Assembly: GCA_029204225.1 (NCBI GenBank) | Contig: CM055095.1 | Location: forward strand, 21,619,252-21,683,251 | DNA length: 64,000 bases | DNA from: Diphasiastrum complanatum | Taxonomy: Eukaryota; Streptophyta; Lycopodiopsida; Lycopodiales; Lycopodiaceae | Reading direction: 5' to 3' | In this document: positions 49,864 to 60,923 of the stretch, piece after piece | How positions within the stretch are numbered: position 1 is the stretch's first letter | Layout: every line of letters begins with the position of its first letter | Made by a program: the position numbers and the translations under genes | The notes under the pieces: model-generated | Database searches by the model: none | Told to the model about the DNA's origin: nothing | Seen by the model: only the letters and a program-made list of their open reading frames with translations

Positions 49864-50136
49864 TCAATTTTCAGAATTTGTACAATCACATAAAGTTTGG
49901 TTAGCCTGATTATGGATCACATTATGAAAATACTTTAAGGTAATCATCCATATAGTCAATGCAAAGAACTCAAAAAATAGAGCAATATTGTTTTCTATAT
50001 CACTCGAATCAGAGCTCATACTTAGAAGATATTTAACTTGAAAGAAAGTCAAAAAATACCGTAAAAGGTGTAAAACTTCATCTGACTGAATAGGATCTTT
50101 AAAAATATCAGTCAAACTGAAATCAAATATTGTCAT
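49864..50136 (-). CDS. Conserved Helitron 5' ORF, copy B
   Basis: Counterpart of 39,061-39,297. From its Met it reads FSLTDIFKDPIQSDE, FFQVKYLLSMSSDSSDIENN, ALTIWMITLK, then a 23-residue extension (KYFHNVIHNQANQTLCDC) that in A is cut by a stop. Conservation of the frame in two otherwise degraded copies is the main reason for listing it. Confidence 0.45.
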   Translation of the reverse strand: MTIFDFSLTDIFKDPIQSDEVLHLLRYFLTFFQVKYLLSMSSDSSDIENNIALFFEFFALTIWMITLKYFHNVIHNQANQTLCDCTNSEN

Positions 50137-50615
50137 GCATATACTTGTTGGAATCAGCTCAAAGAGCAAAAAAATATTGCAATTATGACTTTTTGAATTG
50201 AGGTCATTATTTTAAATCCAATCAAATAATTAAATAGAGTCTACTAATGTGTGTGAGCACACTATTTTCATTGTTCTTCCGACTTGAATATCTTCTTTAC
50301 ATGACGGGCATCCGCAAATGAAGGTAAAAGAAATTATACGTTAAGAAAATATCAGATGCTATGATATGTTCAAGAAAATATATCAAATGCCTAAGTAACA
50401 TACCTGCAAAGTGGCTGTGAATCTACAAAGCGGATTATATCTCTAGTTGTGCCTACTATACTATTTTTAGATACTTTTTTAAGGTGTTTGCTTGAATGAG
50501 CTATGCCCCATTGGTATTCCAATTAGAACATAAATGGTTTTGCAAGAGTCATTACAACCTTGAGAAGCGTTGGTGATTATTAGTTACTGTTGTTGATCCC
50601 TTTCTTTGTCTGCAG

Positions 50616-50830
50616 GCTATAAAAGCCATACGGGACAAAGTGCAGCTTGCCACTAAATTTGCAGTAGCTTATGGTGACAAAGGAAATCTTTCTATAGAGG
50701 CAATCCAGCTTATGTTCAGGTTGCTTGTGAAGCAAGTCTGAAGAGGATAGATGTGGATTACATTGATCTATACTATCAACATCGTGTCGATCCCAAGGTT
50801 CCAATTGAAATTACGATGAGTATTTTAGTT
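50616..50830 (+). pseudogene. Aldo-keto reductase exon fragment
   Basis: An acceptor-like TCTGCAG at 50,609-50,615 precedes an exon-like frame: [14 protein letters not shown]. After a one-base shift it continues [40 protein letters not shown]. This is the middle of a plant aldo-keto reductase of the auxin-induced/perakine-reductase type. The catalytic Lys (LATKF) and the His (YYQHR) are visible. The Asp/Tyr part (upstream exon) and everything after PIEITM are missing. Single exon fragment with a frameshift, close to the Helitron B end, hence probably a captured gene piece. Confidence 0.8.
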
Positions 50831-51026
50831 TCTAGAGGAATTGGCATAACAAATAGTCATCATTCTAAGGCTTGTTAAGAATGTGGCATTCTGGCTCGCT
50901 CTAACGCCATATCTCTTTCCTCTGCCATGCCAACCAGCCAGCCAGCCAGGCATTTTAGTTACCTCCTTCCCAATATCAACCTGGAATGGGCGATGCTGCC
51001 TCTGGGAACTATGAGAGAACCAGTTC

Positions 51027-51075
51027 GGAGAGATGGCCGAGTGGACTAAAGCGGCGGATTGCTAATCTGTTGTAC
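51027..51075 (+). pseudogene. trnS-GCU: 5' half of plastid-type trnS-GCU
   Basis: GGAGAGATGGCCGAGTGG, then 'actaaagcgg' and 'cggattgctaatctgttg', match the acceptor strand, D arm and anticodon arm (anticodon GCT) of chloroplast serine tRNA-GCU. The match stops at the start of the variable arm; the T arm (GGTTCGAATCC) and 3' acceptor strand are absent. The anticodon stem has one mismatch from the plastid form (CTAATCTGT against CTAATCCGT). It is a truncated nuclear copy of plastid DNA, not a working tRNA. Confidence 0.75.
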
Positions 51076-51499
51076 CTGGAAAATCCGTATTTTTCATGGG
51101 AGATAACCTTTTGTTATATATGTATGTATGTACATTCAAATAAACGTAAATGTTGTTTTTGTAGTTGGTGATTATTATTGTTTGTCTGATATAGGCTTTG
51201 CCACACCTTCCACCTGGGAGAATGTAACCTTCAAATTTGGAGAGACTCTTATTGTTGCAAGCATTTAGATGTAGGCATCTGCAACCGTACACAATCTTGG
51301 TGAATACCAAAGTTTAAAATTTGTGTACAATTGTAGAGGCCTACAGTGAAAACTGTAAACCAATCAGAGCCTATCCTAATTTGAAGGTTTTGCATCTTCC
51401 TAGGTGAAAGTTATAGCATAACCCGTGTCACACAACAAACAGACGCAGTTTGGGAGCAGTCTACAAGGAAGGTTTGTCCGTACTATAGGTGCATCTTAG

Positions 51500-51731
51500 T
51501 TGATGACAAACTCTCAAACATTGAATCCAGTCAACAAGCATGTCAGTTTTTTATGTCAGTAATGTTGGTGAGTCGTTTGTTATTTTGACCAAATACATTG
51601 CATAGATTAGGGTTTATAAATGTAGCGTGATACATGTTTCGGTCCTACATAAATCATTTTTGACAATGTTCAATCTTGATATTATGATTTGTCTCATCTA
51701 ATAACAGTTGGCCACCTGTGTGTTTGTGCAG
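51500..51731 (+). other. Upstream block shared with the 44.4-kb locus, with probable intron
   Basis: 51,515-51,605 matches 44,390-44,475. It then diverges through AT-rich, intron-like sequence ending at the acceptor TTTGTGCAG (51,723-51,731), just before the ATG of the small gene. Confidence 0.5.
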
Positions 51732-52058
51732 ATGGTGAACTTGATGGTGGATCATCATCGATTTTCCGTGGAGTTTAGGGAGCTGCTTGGTGATGGAGAG
51801 CATATCTTGTGCAGCACATTCATGTGGTTGTTGGAGCTATATATTTGTTATTTGATTAGTGAAGAGAGCATCATTGCCACATCTCCTCAGAGATTTCATT
51901 TGCTCTTAGATGTAGATTTGCTACTTAGTGATATAAGATATGTTTATAGGAATAGCAGCACTATTAGTGCATCTGCCTTTGAGGCAATGTTAGATAGCCT
52001 GGTGTATAGCCAGGTGATGGTATTAGATTTAAGTGATGACATTTCTACGATGTTTTGA
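51732..52058 (+). CDS. Small unrecognised gene, family copy 2
   Basis: Same length as copy 1 (about 108 residues), with the same order of blocks: LLGDGEHILCSTFMWLLELY, FHLLLDVDLLLSDIRYVYR, AFEAMLDSLVYSQVMVLDLS and DDISTMF. The amino-acid sequence has diverged considerably from copy 1, yet the frame is open in both and the length is identical. That argues for past or present coding constraint. Function unknown; no membrane segment, signal peptide or metal-binding motif is seen. Confidence 0.6.
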   Translation: MVNLMVDHHRFSVEFRELLGDGEHILCSTFMWLLELYICYLISEESIIATSPQRFHLLLDVDLLLSDIRYVYRNSSTISASAFEAMLDSLVYSQVMVLDLSDDISTMF

Positions 52059-52379
52059 AACTCTTTTTATTTACAGTTCAAAAATGTATTTTATCTTTAT
52101 CCAAATGACATGTATTGTTTAGAATGTATTTTCAAGAATTCTTTGAATGTAAATCATTCATCCATCTCTCCTTTCTTTGCTAAGCTGTTTCAAAGCATAG
52201 GTTATACAAACGTTCGATTATGTATTTATCCTCTATGATAAATATTTTAAGATGGATTACTATCCCCTTGGCTTAATTCTCTAAATGGAATGTTAGATAT
52301 TCGAGATGCGCGAGATTGGCCATCATCCAAATCATCAGTCGCCACCTAGATTGGCCTCCATTACTTGTCAACGATATGC

Positions 52380-53850
<1,471 letters not shown>

Positions 53851-53894
53851 GCATCACACACACATCACGCTCATGCACACCCACCCCCCATCAG

Positions 53895-54118
53895 TCGCTC
53901 GTGCCATCAGCTATGGCCACGTACATACACACACATACATCGGCCACCCGCAACGACCATCAGCTTTCCTCCTAAACCATCGTTGCTCACCCGTCAATGA
54001 CGGGCACTCTTTACTGGTATATATATTAAAGATATTTTAGAGACAACATGTAAGGGAGATGTTAACCCACCCTGCTCTCCCTATGTCACGCTTAGGGAGA
54101 GTAGGGTGGGTAACCCAC
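53895..54118 (+). repeat. Dispersed repeat with terminal hairpin, copy 2
   Basis: Partner of 46,156-46,395. Its end forms a long hairpin: CCCACCCTGCTCTCCCTA pairs with TAGGGAGAGTAGGGTGGG (one mismatch, G:U in RNA) around the loop phrase 'tgtcacgct'. Confidence 0.82.
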
Positions 54119-54174
54119 CCTTAAACAAGCTCTTATACGGGATGTCCTCACACTGTTGATTGGGATGCCCACTA

Positions 54175-54176
<2 letters not shown>

Positions 54177-54239
<63 letters not shown>
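54177..54239. repeat. (CT)n microsatellite
   Basis: Perfect CT tract directly before the CACTA coding remnant. Confidence 0.96.
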
Positions 54240-54242
<3 letters not shown>

Positions 54243-54301
54243 AATTTTCTCTCGCTCCAAACGTTGCACTCACAATAATTAAGTCAGTTTTTTTTTTTCA
54301 A

Positions 54302-55351
54302 TGAAGGGCTCTCACTCAGTGGCTACAATGCATGTCCCATTTGTGGCTAGAATTTGCAAGCACGCCACTCACAATATCTATGAAAGATGGTTTATGAGGG
54401 CCACACTCGATACCTTCCACCCAATCACCCTATGCGTGAGGGGCTTGTTGGTCAACGTTCCCACACCATGAAGGTACAACACATAATATTTGGGCCAATA
54501 TTCAATGTCATTTATTTTTTTAATAGTGCCTCTCTTTAAATATGTTCTAGCGATAATTTTCTCAATTAAATGTGTGTGCTTGTTTCTTTATGTTGTAAGC
54601 AAGTGATTGGCTTCAAATTTGGAGATCCAATCAAGGTCTAGGCGACTCCCTCTTGCATGCACATATTCAAGAATGTGGGGAGCACAATCTGGGAACACTT
54701 AACCAGTGCCAAAGATAAAAAAGATGCACGAGATGACTTAAAAGAAGTGGAAAAGATGGCCAATTTATGCCCACAAATGGTAGGGAATTCAATTGTCCTC
54801 CCAAAGGCTCAATGGATCTTCTCGCGGAGAGAAGAGACGATTGTAAAGAAGGCAATAGCCTCATTTCAAACTCTGACAGGAAACATGTGATGCCTAAAGT
54901 GCAGGGTGCCTTCACAAGGGACAACAAGCTAAGTGGACGAAAGTCTCATGACTTGCATAATTTTTTACAAGTTGGCATGGCATGTTTTTTTATGTTGCTT
55001 CCACCTCAGCATTCTGGATTACATTTTATAGCATGTCTTGTAATTTCATGATGATCTCATTGCGCATATCTGTATCTCAATGGCCAGATTGTTTTTGCTC
55101 ATGCAGTTTGTGCTTCCCTTGGTGTTGAGAAAGTTTTTAAGGAGAAGGTAAATAAGTTTTGCATTCTTAATAGTGAAGAAATGCAAAAGTGGATTTCTCT
55201 ATATGAAGAGGCCAAGGCTCATAGACGAGCCACTTTCAAGGGAGGTCATAGAAGACAACCATATCCACCTAACCTTGCCCTTCTACGCAAGGACATGATG
55301 CTTAATTAGCTACGTGATGCCCTTAGAGAAGCCTCGGCAAATAACCGAGAA

Positions 55352-55429
<78 letters not shown>

Positions 55430-56419
55430 AGTGATTTGCAAGGGGGTGTGAGTTACATGTAAGCTATGATGATCATCATTCACATGTTAATTAAACCATT
55501 TGTATGTGAAATTTTGTACATGTTTGTTGTTCCTAACACATTTTTTTCTATTTTGTTTAGTACAAAAAATACAATGCACTCTGGACACATGGACGACTCT
55601 TTTGTACAGAGCACATTGACAAAAATAAAAACACATACGATTGTGGAGTCATGGCAAATTTTACCCAAGAGAGTCGAGCAAGTATGGCAGACACCAATTT
55701 ACTCTCTTCTCAACTTGCTTATTGTGGGACAATCAATGACATCCTCGAAGTTGGATTTAGGCAATTCAGCTTTTTTATATTTGATGTCAAATGGTTCAAA
55801 GTTATTTGCAATGGTCCCAATGCAACTGTCATGAAAGATGAGAGTAGTTATTTTGCCATTGACTCTACCAAGCTTTGGACGGATCAAAGCGATACATTTG
55901 TTTTTCCTTAACAATGTGACCAGGTACATTTCTTCAATGTCTTCAAGATGTCTATGCTCTTTTGTTGTCAATCAGTCGATTTTCAGTATACTGCAAAAAA
56001 TGTATAATATGTGTATATCCAAGCAACTGTAACATAGCTATGGATACTAATTATTAGTCAATGTTTATAGTAACATCGATCAATTATAGGTGGTCTTTCA
56101 CCCCGATCATTCAGATCCTAGATGGTGGTATGTGATTCAAGTCGCTTCTCAAAGTAAAAGAATTTTTGAAGATAGAGATGTTGTGGAGGACATGACGGTG
56201 CCAACTGATGCACCTCATGAACAAGACCATGTTGATGGAATCGATGACACATTTTCAGAGGACGATCATATGCAAGCTTCACAAGCTAATGATGGTGTTG
56301 AACGTGATGTATCATCATCGGATGGATCGATGACACACGACACACCTTCTCGATCTCACTCGTTGTCATCGTCGCCATTAGCTTTTGAAGATCAACTTAC
56401 TAATAACGAAGCTATATGA
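54302..56419 (+). pseudogene. CACTA (EnSpm) transposase tnp2-DUF4218-DUF4216 remnant
   Basis: Plus strand. GYNACPICG and MVYEGHTRYLPPNHPMRE (about 54,320-54,450) are the zinc-ribbon-like part of tnp2. After a gap comes CMHIFKNVGSTIWEHL (54,657 on), the conserved MHIEKNV block of the transposase, then SGRKSHDLHNFLQ (about 54,935-54,970), the start of DUF4218. A broken continuation (EEMQKWISLYEEAKAHRRAT, 55,180 on) is interrupted by a (GA)n tract at 55,355-55,428. DUF4216 follows: DCGVMANFTQESRA, YCGTINDILEVGFRQFSFFI, FDVKWFKVICNGP (55,640-55,900). A C-terminal WWYVIQVASQSKRIF and acidic tail (56,090-56,419) complete it. Stops and at least two frame changes; the N-terminal catalytic part is not present. 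Confidence 0.85.
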
Positions 56420-56739
56420 GATATTTGGGTCTCATTTGGTTTGGCGGATATGTTGCATTCTGATGCGGCAAATGATAACGACGAATCACCAAATAAATAA
56501 ATGAGACAGTATAATGTATTTAAACTCATTGTAATATTAATCATATTTCTCACAGGTGTGATTACACTTTATTAATTGACTAGTTGACATCAAACAAGAA
56601 GTCAACGCATGTGAGTACACAAATTGTGGTTATCATTTTTTTGTGATACATAAATTTCTTTATTCACTTGTGCATATGACAACCAATGTTGATAGAAAAT
56701 AGAATTTAATGTATTGATAGGTAACAAATTTCAAAACTG

Positions 56740-56988
56740 AGATCCATTTACACTCTATAACGTATCGTGGGTTATGCCGAAGGGCCCTTTATATCCCTCT
56801 GTATATGCCTCTTTATAATACTCTCTATAAATGTTTGAAAAACAAGTTAAAATTTGGTAGGCTTATACCGAGGCTAGAAACCAGACCTGAGGCTTGAGCT
56901 TTTTGCCCCCCAACGACTCATTTTAAAAACTATCGTTAAAAAAAAACGCACAAAAAAAGCCTTGGAAATCACCCGTCCTCTTGTAGTG
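56740..56988 (+). mobile_element. Right terminus of the CACTA element
   Basis: The sequence ends TCCTCTTGTAGTG at 56,988, the reverse complement of the CACTACAAGA type terminus of CACTA elements, 570 bp after the transposase tail. No matching left terminus with a 3-bp target duplication was found (the base triplet on the right is 'cat'). Confidence 0.6.
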
Positions 56989-57336
56989 CATCCTGTCATT
57001 TACATTATAGGAGTTCTCAAACTTAGAAGGGCCGTTTGTTATGAGTTTTTTTTTTTCCTTGTTGTTTATGTCCGTGGCCCAATCGGTTCTTGACATAGTG
57101 GCTTCTATGTAACATAACTCGCCTGACCCGGAAAACACAATTCATGTGTGGGCAAATTTGAATTTTCGGTCCAGTAGATTGGAAGCATACTATTGGTTGG
57201 CATGCGCGACAACTGGTTGACTAAACTGCTTGGGTTAACCTCAAGTTAAAATTATCTTGGGACTCACAAATAGGTTTGGTGCCTATTATACTCTGGACTC
57301 TCATATTGACGAGTTCAAACACGAACTCTTCAGGCT

Positions 57337-58015
57337 ATGGCGATGAGAAGGAGACCGAGATCCTTGATATGCTCTACAATTTTTTATAATGAGAAAGAAG
57401 ATGATGGCGCATGGATTGCTCGTGAATATCATGAGGCTTCTTGGGTACTGATGCATCCATCGACGAGAGGGGCTTTTCACCAAAAGAAAAAGGCCAAGTA
57501 TACATATAGATCTTATTGGAAAGGGCGGATTATTGATTTCAAAGTTTCTCCAGGAGGACAAACCATTTCAGAGGTGCTTATTCAACATGTTTATATGCAT
57601 TCAGAACTTAATGTGGAGGCTATAAATCCACATGATTTTTGAAAGTGTAATTGTAAGTATCTTAATTTTTTGGATTGCTTGTCATTTTTAAAACGTAATC
57701 GTATTTATGAATCGGAGCTTATTATGATTTTATATTGCAGATCTATATCCTTCAAAATTACATGAATGGGAACTTGTGGCGTCTCTTTCAGGTATTATAG
57801 ATGTCATCCATTCAGAAATTGGCAAATTGCAATACAGAGGACGAACGACAAAAGAACTTGCAGATTCTGGAATAGTTTTTTACAATGCTATGTATATTCC
57901 AGACACAAATGGAGGAATGGAAAAACTAGAGTGTATACCTCTACCTAATTTTCAAGATAACGTGTGGTGGATTGCAGTCAACGACAATATAATGTTTTTG
58001 TTCCAAGCTATATAA
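57337..58015 (+). CDS. Unrecognised two-exon gene
   Basis: ATG at 57,337 (MAMRRRPRSLICSTIFYNEK). Exon 1 runs to 57,652 (donor TT|GTAAGT), intron 57,653-57,740 (acceptor ATATTGCAG), exon 2 from 57,741 to the stop at 58,015 (LYPSKLHEWELVASLSGIID ... NVWWIAVNDNIMFLFQAI). Phase joins correctly (exon 1 leaves one base). One in-frame TGA, four codons before the donor (HDF-stop-K), interrupts the frame. If real, it limits the product to about 101 residues. Residues are rich in aromatic and beta-forming types (WKGRIIDFKVSPGGQ); no named domain. It lies just right of the CACTA terminus and left of the ubiquitin-like gene. Confidence 0.5.
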
Positions 58016-58181
58016 TGATGTACAAAAGTCACTCAAAACTAGTACTCGATCAAGAAATGTGCACTTAAGCTGGTTTTTTCCAATGTCATTGTTTGTCAGC
58101 TCTTTTTCAAACACAGAGGTGCATCAAACTCCCACATTGTTTGTTTGCAAAAATCTATCAGATGATTTTTAATTCAAATTC

Positions 58182-58696
58182 ATGGACAAAGGTTGGGATA
58201 TAAGATCCACTGCAGATATTGCTTGTAGAATCAAACATTCATCCATATCATTTAGATACAGTATAGAAAAGCAAATGCTAAGTATGGTGTTTCATTATCA
58301 GAGATGGAAAGAACACAATGGTACTTGGGCCCCATTAGATCAAGATCTAGACAGCATTGGACACACTGATCGTATATGCATTGATATCATGGCAAATGGG
58401 GATTTACTTACTACTATTGAGGTTGAGCACGACTGGACCTTATTCTACATTAGAACGGAACTGACACTTTTACAACAAGATATCCCCGAATATTTCAGTT
58501 TTATATTGGATGGAAAATTGGTATGACAAATTTATGAATTTGTATATTAATTTGTATTCATTATCCTTTTTGTCAATATTCGGATCACTAATTGTAATTT
58601 GATTAATGTATGTTTGTGCAGATACGTAAAAGACATGAAGAGAAAATCAAATGCAAAAATTTGGGGGGAATTGTTCAAATAATAGAGCAATCATGA
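58182..58696 (+). CDS. Two-exon gene with ubiquitin-like C-terminal domain
   Basis: ATG at 58,182 (MDKGWDIRSTADIACRIKHS). Exon 1 ends at 58,520 (donor TTG|GTATGA), acceptor TGTTTGTGCAG, exon 2 58,622-58,696. The exons join in phase 0 to an uninterrupted product of 137 residues. The C-terminal 75 residues fit a beta-grasp/ubiquitin-like pattern: RICIDIMANGDLLTTIEV (two strands), a helix region YIRTELTLLQQDIPEYF, then FILDGKL, a lysine-rich turn (KIKC) and a final strand GGIVQIIEQS. This fold call rests on pattern only. Paired with a Ulp1-like protease gene 180 bp away on the other strand, a substrate-protease relationship is conceivable. No C-terminal di-glycine is present. Confidence 0.5.
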
Positions 58697-58874
58697 TACA
58701 AGATTTGTAAAAACTCTCATAAATATCAATATATTTCTCATTTTTTGAGAATGTACATGTGCGTCCTGTATTTTACAATGGATGCTTTTACCCCATGGTC
58801 TCTATCTTTCTATATGCCCATAATTATTCACAAGGCATTACATCAAAAATCTATATCTCTATTTAATCTATTAT

Positions 58875-60239
58875 TTACAACTCAAAGTAATATGGATTAT
58901 CTCCACCCTGTACTAGTGTTAGTTGTGGACTTGATTGCCCTCTCGTATCCACAGCTGGACTGGGTGTTGCATGAGATAATAAGTTCACCAACATTTGTTG
59001 ACGAAACTCATATATCTCATTCATTGTAAATACTCGACATTTATACTGCAAATCCAAAATAACCGAGTCAATTGATTGATCAGGAACCAAATCGAAAATA
59101 ATTTAGTTAGGCCATTCAGTAGTCTATTTACCTTTCGTATATCTAGAGCCCCGGATTGCATGATGTACCACTCTAAGAAATCCTGTATATTGCGGATGGA
59201 GAACCATCCACAGCTATGTCCATCATCTTGCTGAGCTGACTTCAATCACAAAACGTATAATACGTTAGTTGTGCACTCTCAAAAAAATACATCATATTAC
59301 CTATCAGATACTTGATGAGAAATACTTATTTCTGCATCAACAATCTCCAGGTGGCTATTACAGTGGCCCCATCCGGCCTTGGTAAAAATGGCAACATTCT
59401 GTTGTACATCACGTCCATTTCGGCATGGGTAGAGCTCAAGGAATTCATTAAACAGATGGGATTAATGATCTCATCTGAATCTTCCCTAAGGGAGATTATA
59501 TGCATACTCCAATGCTTATTGCAAACAAGAGATAATTAGTTAAACTGAAGGAATTACAATACCTAATAAAAATATTACTTGAATTTATTCTATGTGATCA
59601 CTTACTTTTGGCAGTATGGAATAATAAAGACTTTGGTCTCCGAGGTTGTATGGAGAAGATATTTTGTCGTCCGAGTTGGACTATGAAGGTTGTGTGCAAA
59701 AAAGGACAGCACAACTTTAATGTCCTTAGTATCATCGCATTTACATCTATTTACAAAATACATCAAACCAGCCTCCACAACTAGATCTGATATATCTGAG
59801 GTCTTATCCTTCAAGGCATCACAAAAGTCTTTATTTATGTGATTTACATAATTAATTGACTTACACAAAAAGAAAATTGACCTACTAGCGCAACATACTC
59901 ATTAAAAACTATATACCTCTCAGAATCCAAAAATGAATGTTTCGGATCAACAGGAAATCTTACACAAAGATCATTATAAAAATCACCTATTAAACTTATA
60001 TCTAGATCCGATATTATTTTATCTACAGTAGAGGTCATATCCTCGTTATTGTGGGATGGAATGGAGGGAATGGAAGAGGAACTACTTGAATAGTTACGAG
60101 TGGTGGGAGGAGAAGAATGCACTGTAGACTGGTGTGATGGTCCAACCAAAGGACGAGAGATGTGAGGGGGGAATGGTGATTCGCTGAGTACCACCCTTTG
60201 CCTGGCAGGCCTGGTGGGCTTGGTCTGCTTTCTCCTTCT
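58875..60239 (-). CDS. Ulp1-like (C48) cysteine protease region
   Basis: Minus strand. From left of a TGA at 60,240 the frame reads a basic/proline-rich linker, a serine-rich stretch (RNYSSSSSSIPSIPS), then helical sequence (DLDISLIGDFYNDLCVRFP). After a frame change near 59,860 it gives NKDFCDALKDKTSDISDLVV and ETKVFIIPYCQK (donor GTAAGT follows). Next comes HWSMHIISLRED ... ICLMNSL near 59,440-59,515, the HW of the catalytic His, with Asn where C48 enzymes usually have Asp. A 108-bp exon at 59,132-59,239 carries SAQQDDGHSCGWFSIRN, the Gln oxyanion and Cys nucleophile motif. A phase-0 intron (59,046-59,131) leads to the last exon, 58,875-59,045 (YKCRVFTMNEIYEF). Such proteases cleave SUMO-like tags, and related ones ride in plant Mutator and CACTA transposons. 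One frameshift, so activity is doubtful. Confidence 0.72.
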
Positions 60240-60242
60240 TCA

Positions 60243-60674
60243 TTGAGAAACAGGCCCTCTCTCTGTAGGTGGTGGCCTAGAGGTGAAGCCACTCTTAAAG
60301 ACTTGATCATATGTACTCCTCAGCCTCATGACAAGATGCATGTCCTGAGGCATGAGGGTAACTCTCTTAGTGTGCACTGTGCAAAGCGTGGAGTCCTCAA
60401 AGAATTTGACTTGAAAGTCCTCATAGGCAATATGGAGGACTTCCAGGGCTATTATGTTCTAGCGAACATCATGTGAGAGTGACCTTGTCACTAATCTCAC
60501 AGACCTGTAGAACGGAGCACGAGAAATCAAAAGATTCATTGTCCTCTGAAGTCTCCTGATATCCTTTAACCATGGTCTTCTGGGCCAACCTACTCTCCTA
60601 CCAGTGCCCACTGCCCTTTGTACAGGAGGGCGAGGAAATGTGGTAAGGCATGTTGTCTGCTTGGTACGGGCCAT
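60243..60674 (-). CDS. Divergent histone H3-like domain, in frame with the protease region
   Basis: ATG at 60,674. The first residues are MARTKQT, identical to the histone H3 tail around Lys4, but the following ARKS motifs (K9, K27) are absent (TCLTTFPRPPVQRAVGTG). Then LKDIRRLQRTMNLLISRAPF matches the H3 alphaN region ([20 protein letters not shown]). YRSVRLVTRSLSHDVR matches alpha1. A TAG (60,459-60,461) stands where H3 has residues near FQ. The frame continues NIIALEVLHIAYEDFQVKFF (alpha2), EDSTLCTVHTKRVTLMPQD (H3: EDTNLCAIHAKRVTIMPKD) and MHLVMRLR, then a 22-residue tail to a TGA at 60,240. The same frame runs on into the protease linker. The alpha1-alpha2 link is a few residues shorter than in H3, and the changes are spread throughout. 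It could be a CENH3-like or element-captured H3. Confidence 0.8.
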
Positions 60675-60923
60675 TTCAAGCTAAGATATCGATATGATGC
60701 GCCAATGAGATAGAAAAGTGCATATCCGATAAGGGAGGCGCATGATGGCGATATCGCAGCTGGCGTATTGCCACAAGGCGCAGAGGGGGAAGCTATACTG
60801 ATATGTGAGTCTCTAGGCGCGTGGTAGTGATATGCGTATAGCGAGGAGCGGAACTGAACGAAAAAAGTTGAGGAGAGCTAGGGAATGAAGAAATTCGAAA
60901 CTGAAATATGAGCCAAAAACGTC

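Larger units (their letters stand above)
48560..50370 (-). mobile_element. Helitron B, internally deleted inverted copy
   Basis: Read on the minus strand, 50,370-48,842 matches 38,830-40,320 of Helitron A (5' sequence, conserved small ORF, N-terminal ORF). The sequence then jumps at about 48,842 to a short helicase piece equivalent to about 43,405-43,625 of A, ending at 48,560. About 3 kb holding all of Rep and helicase motifs I-III are missing. The 3' end is also lost at the join with the repeated leader. A (GA)n tract at 49,491-49,537 corresponds to the (CT)n at 39,669-39,707 in A, so the microsatellite predates the duplication. Confidence 0.8.

Noticed and set aside
51027-51075. A functional tRNA-Ser gene
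   Set aside because: The T arm, variable arm and 3' acceptor strand are absent, so it cannot fold into a tRNA.
54170-54181. CACTACACTCTC as the left terminus of the CACTA element
   Set aside because: Only 7 bases match the right end, and the flanking triplets differ (gcc against cat).
60198-60476. 92-codon plus-strand frame
   Set aside because: Antisense of the H3-like domain, which has the recognisable sequence.
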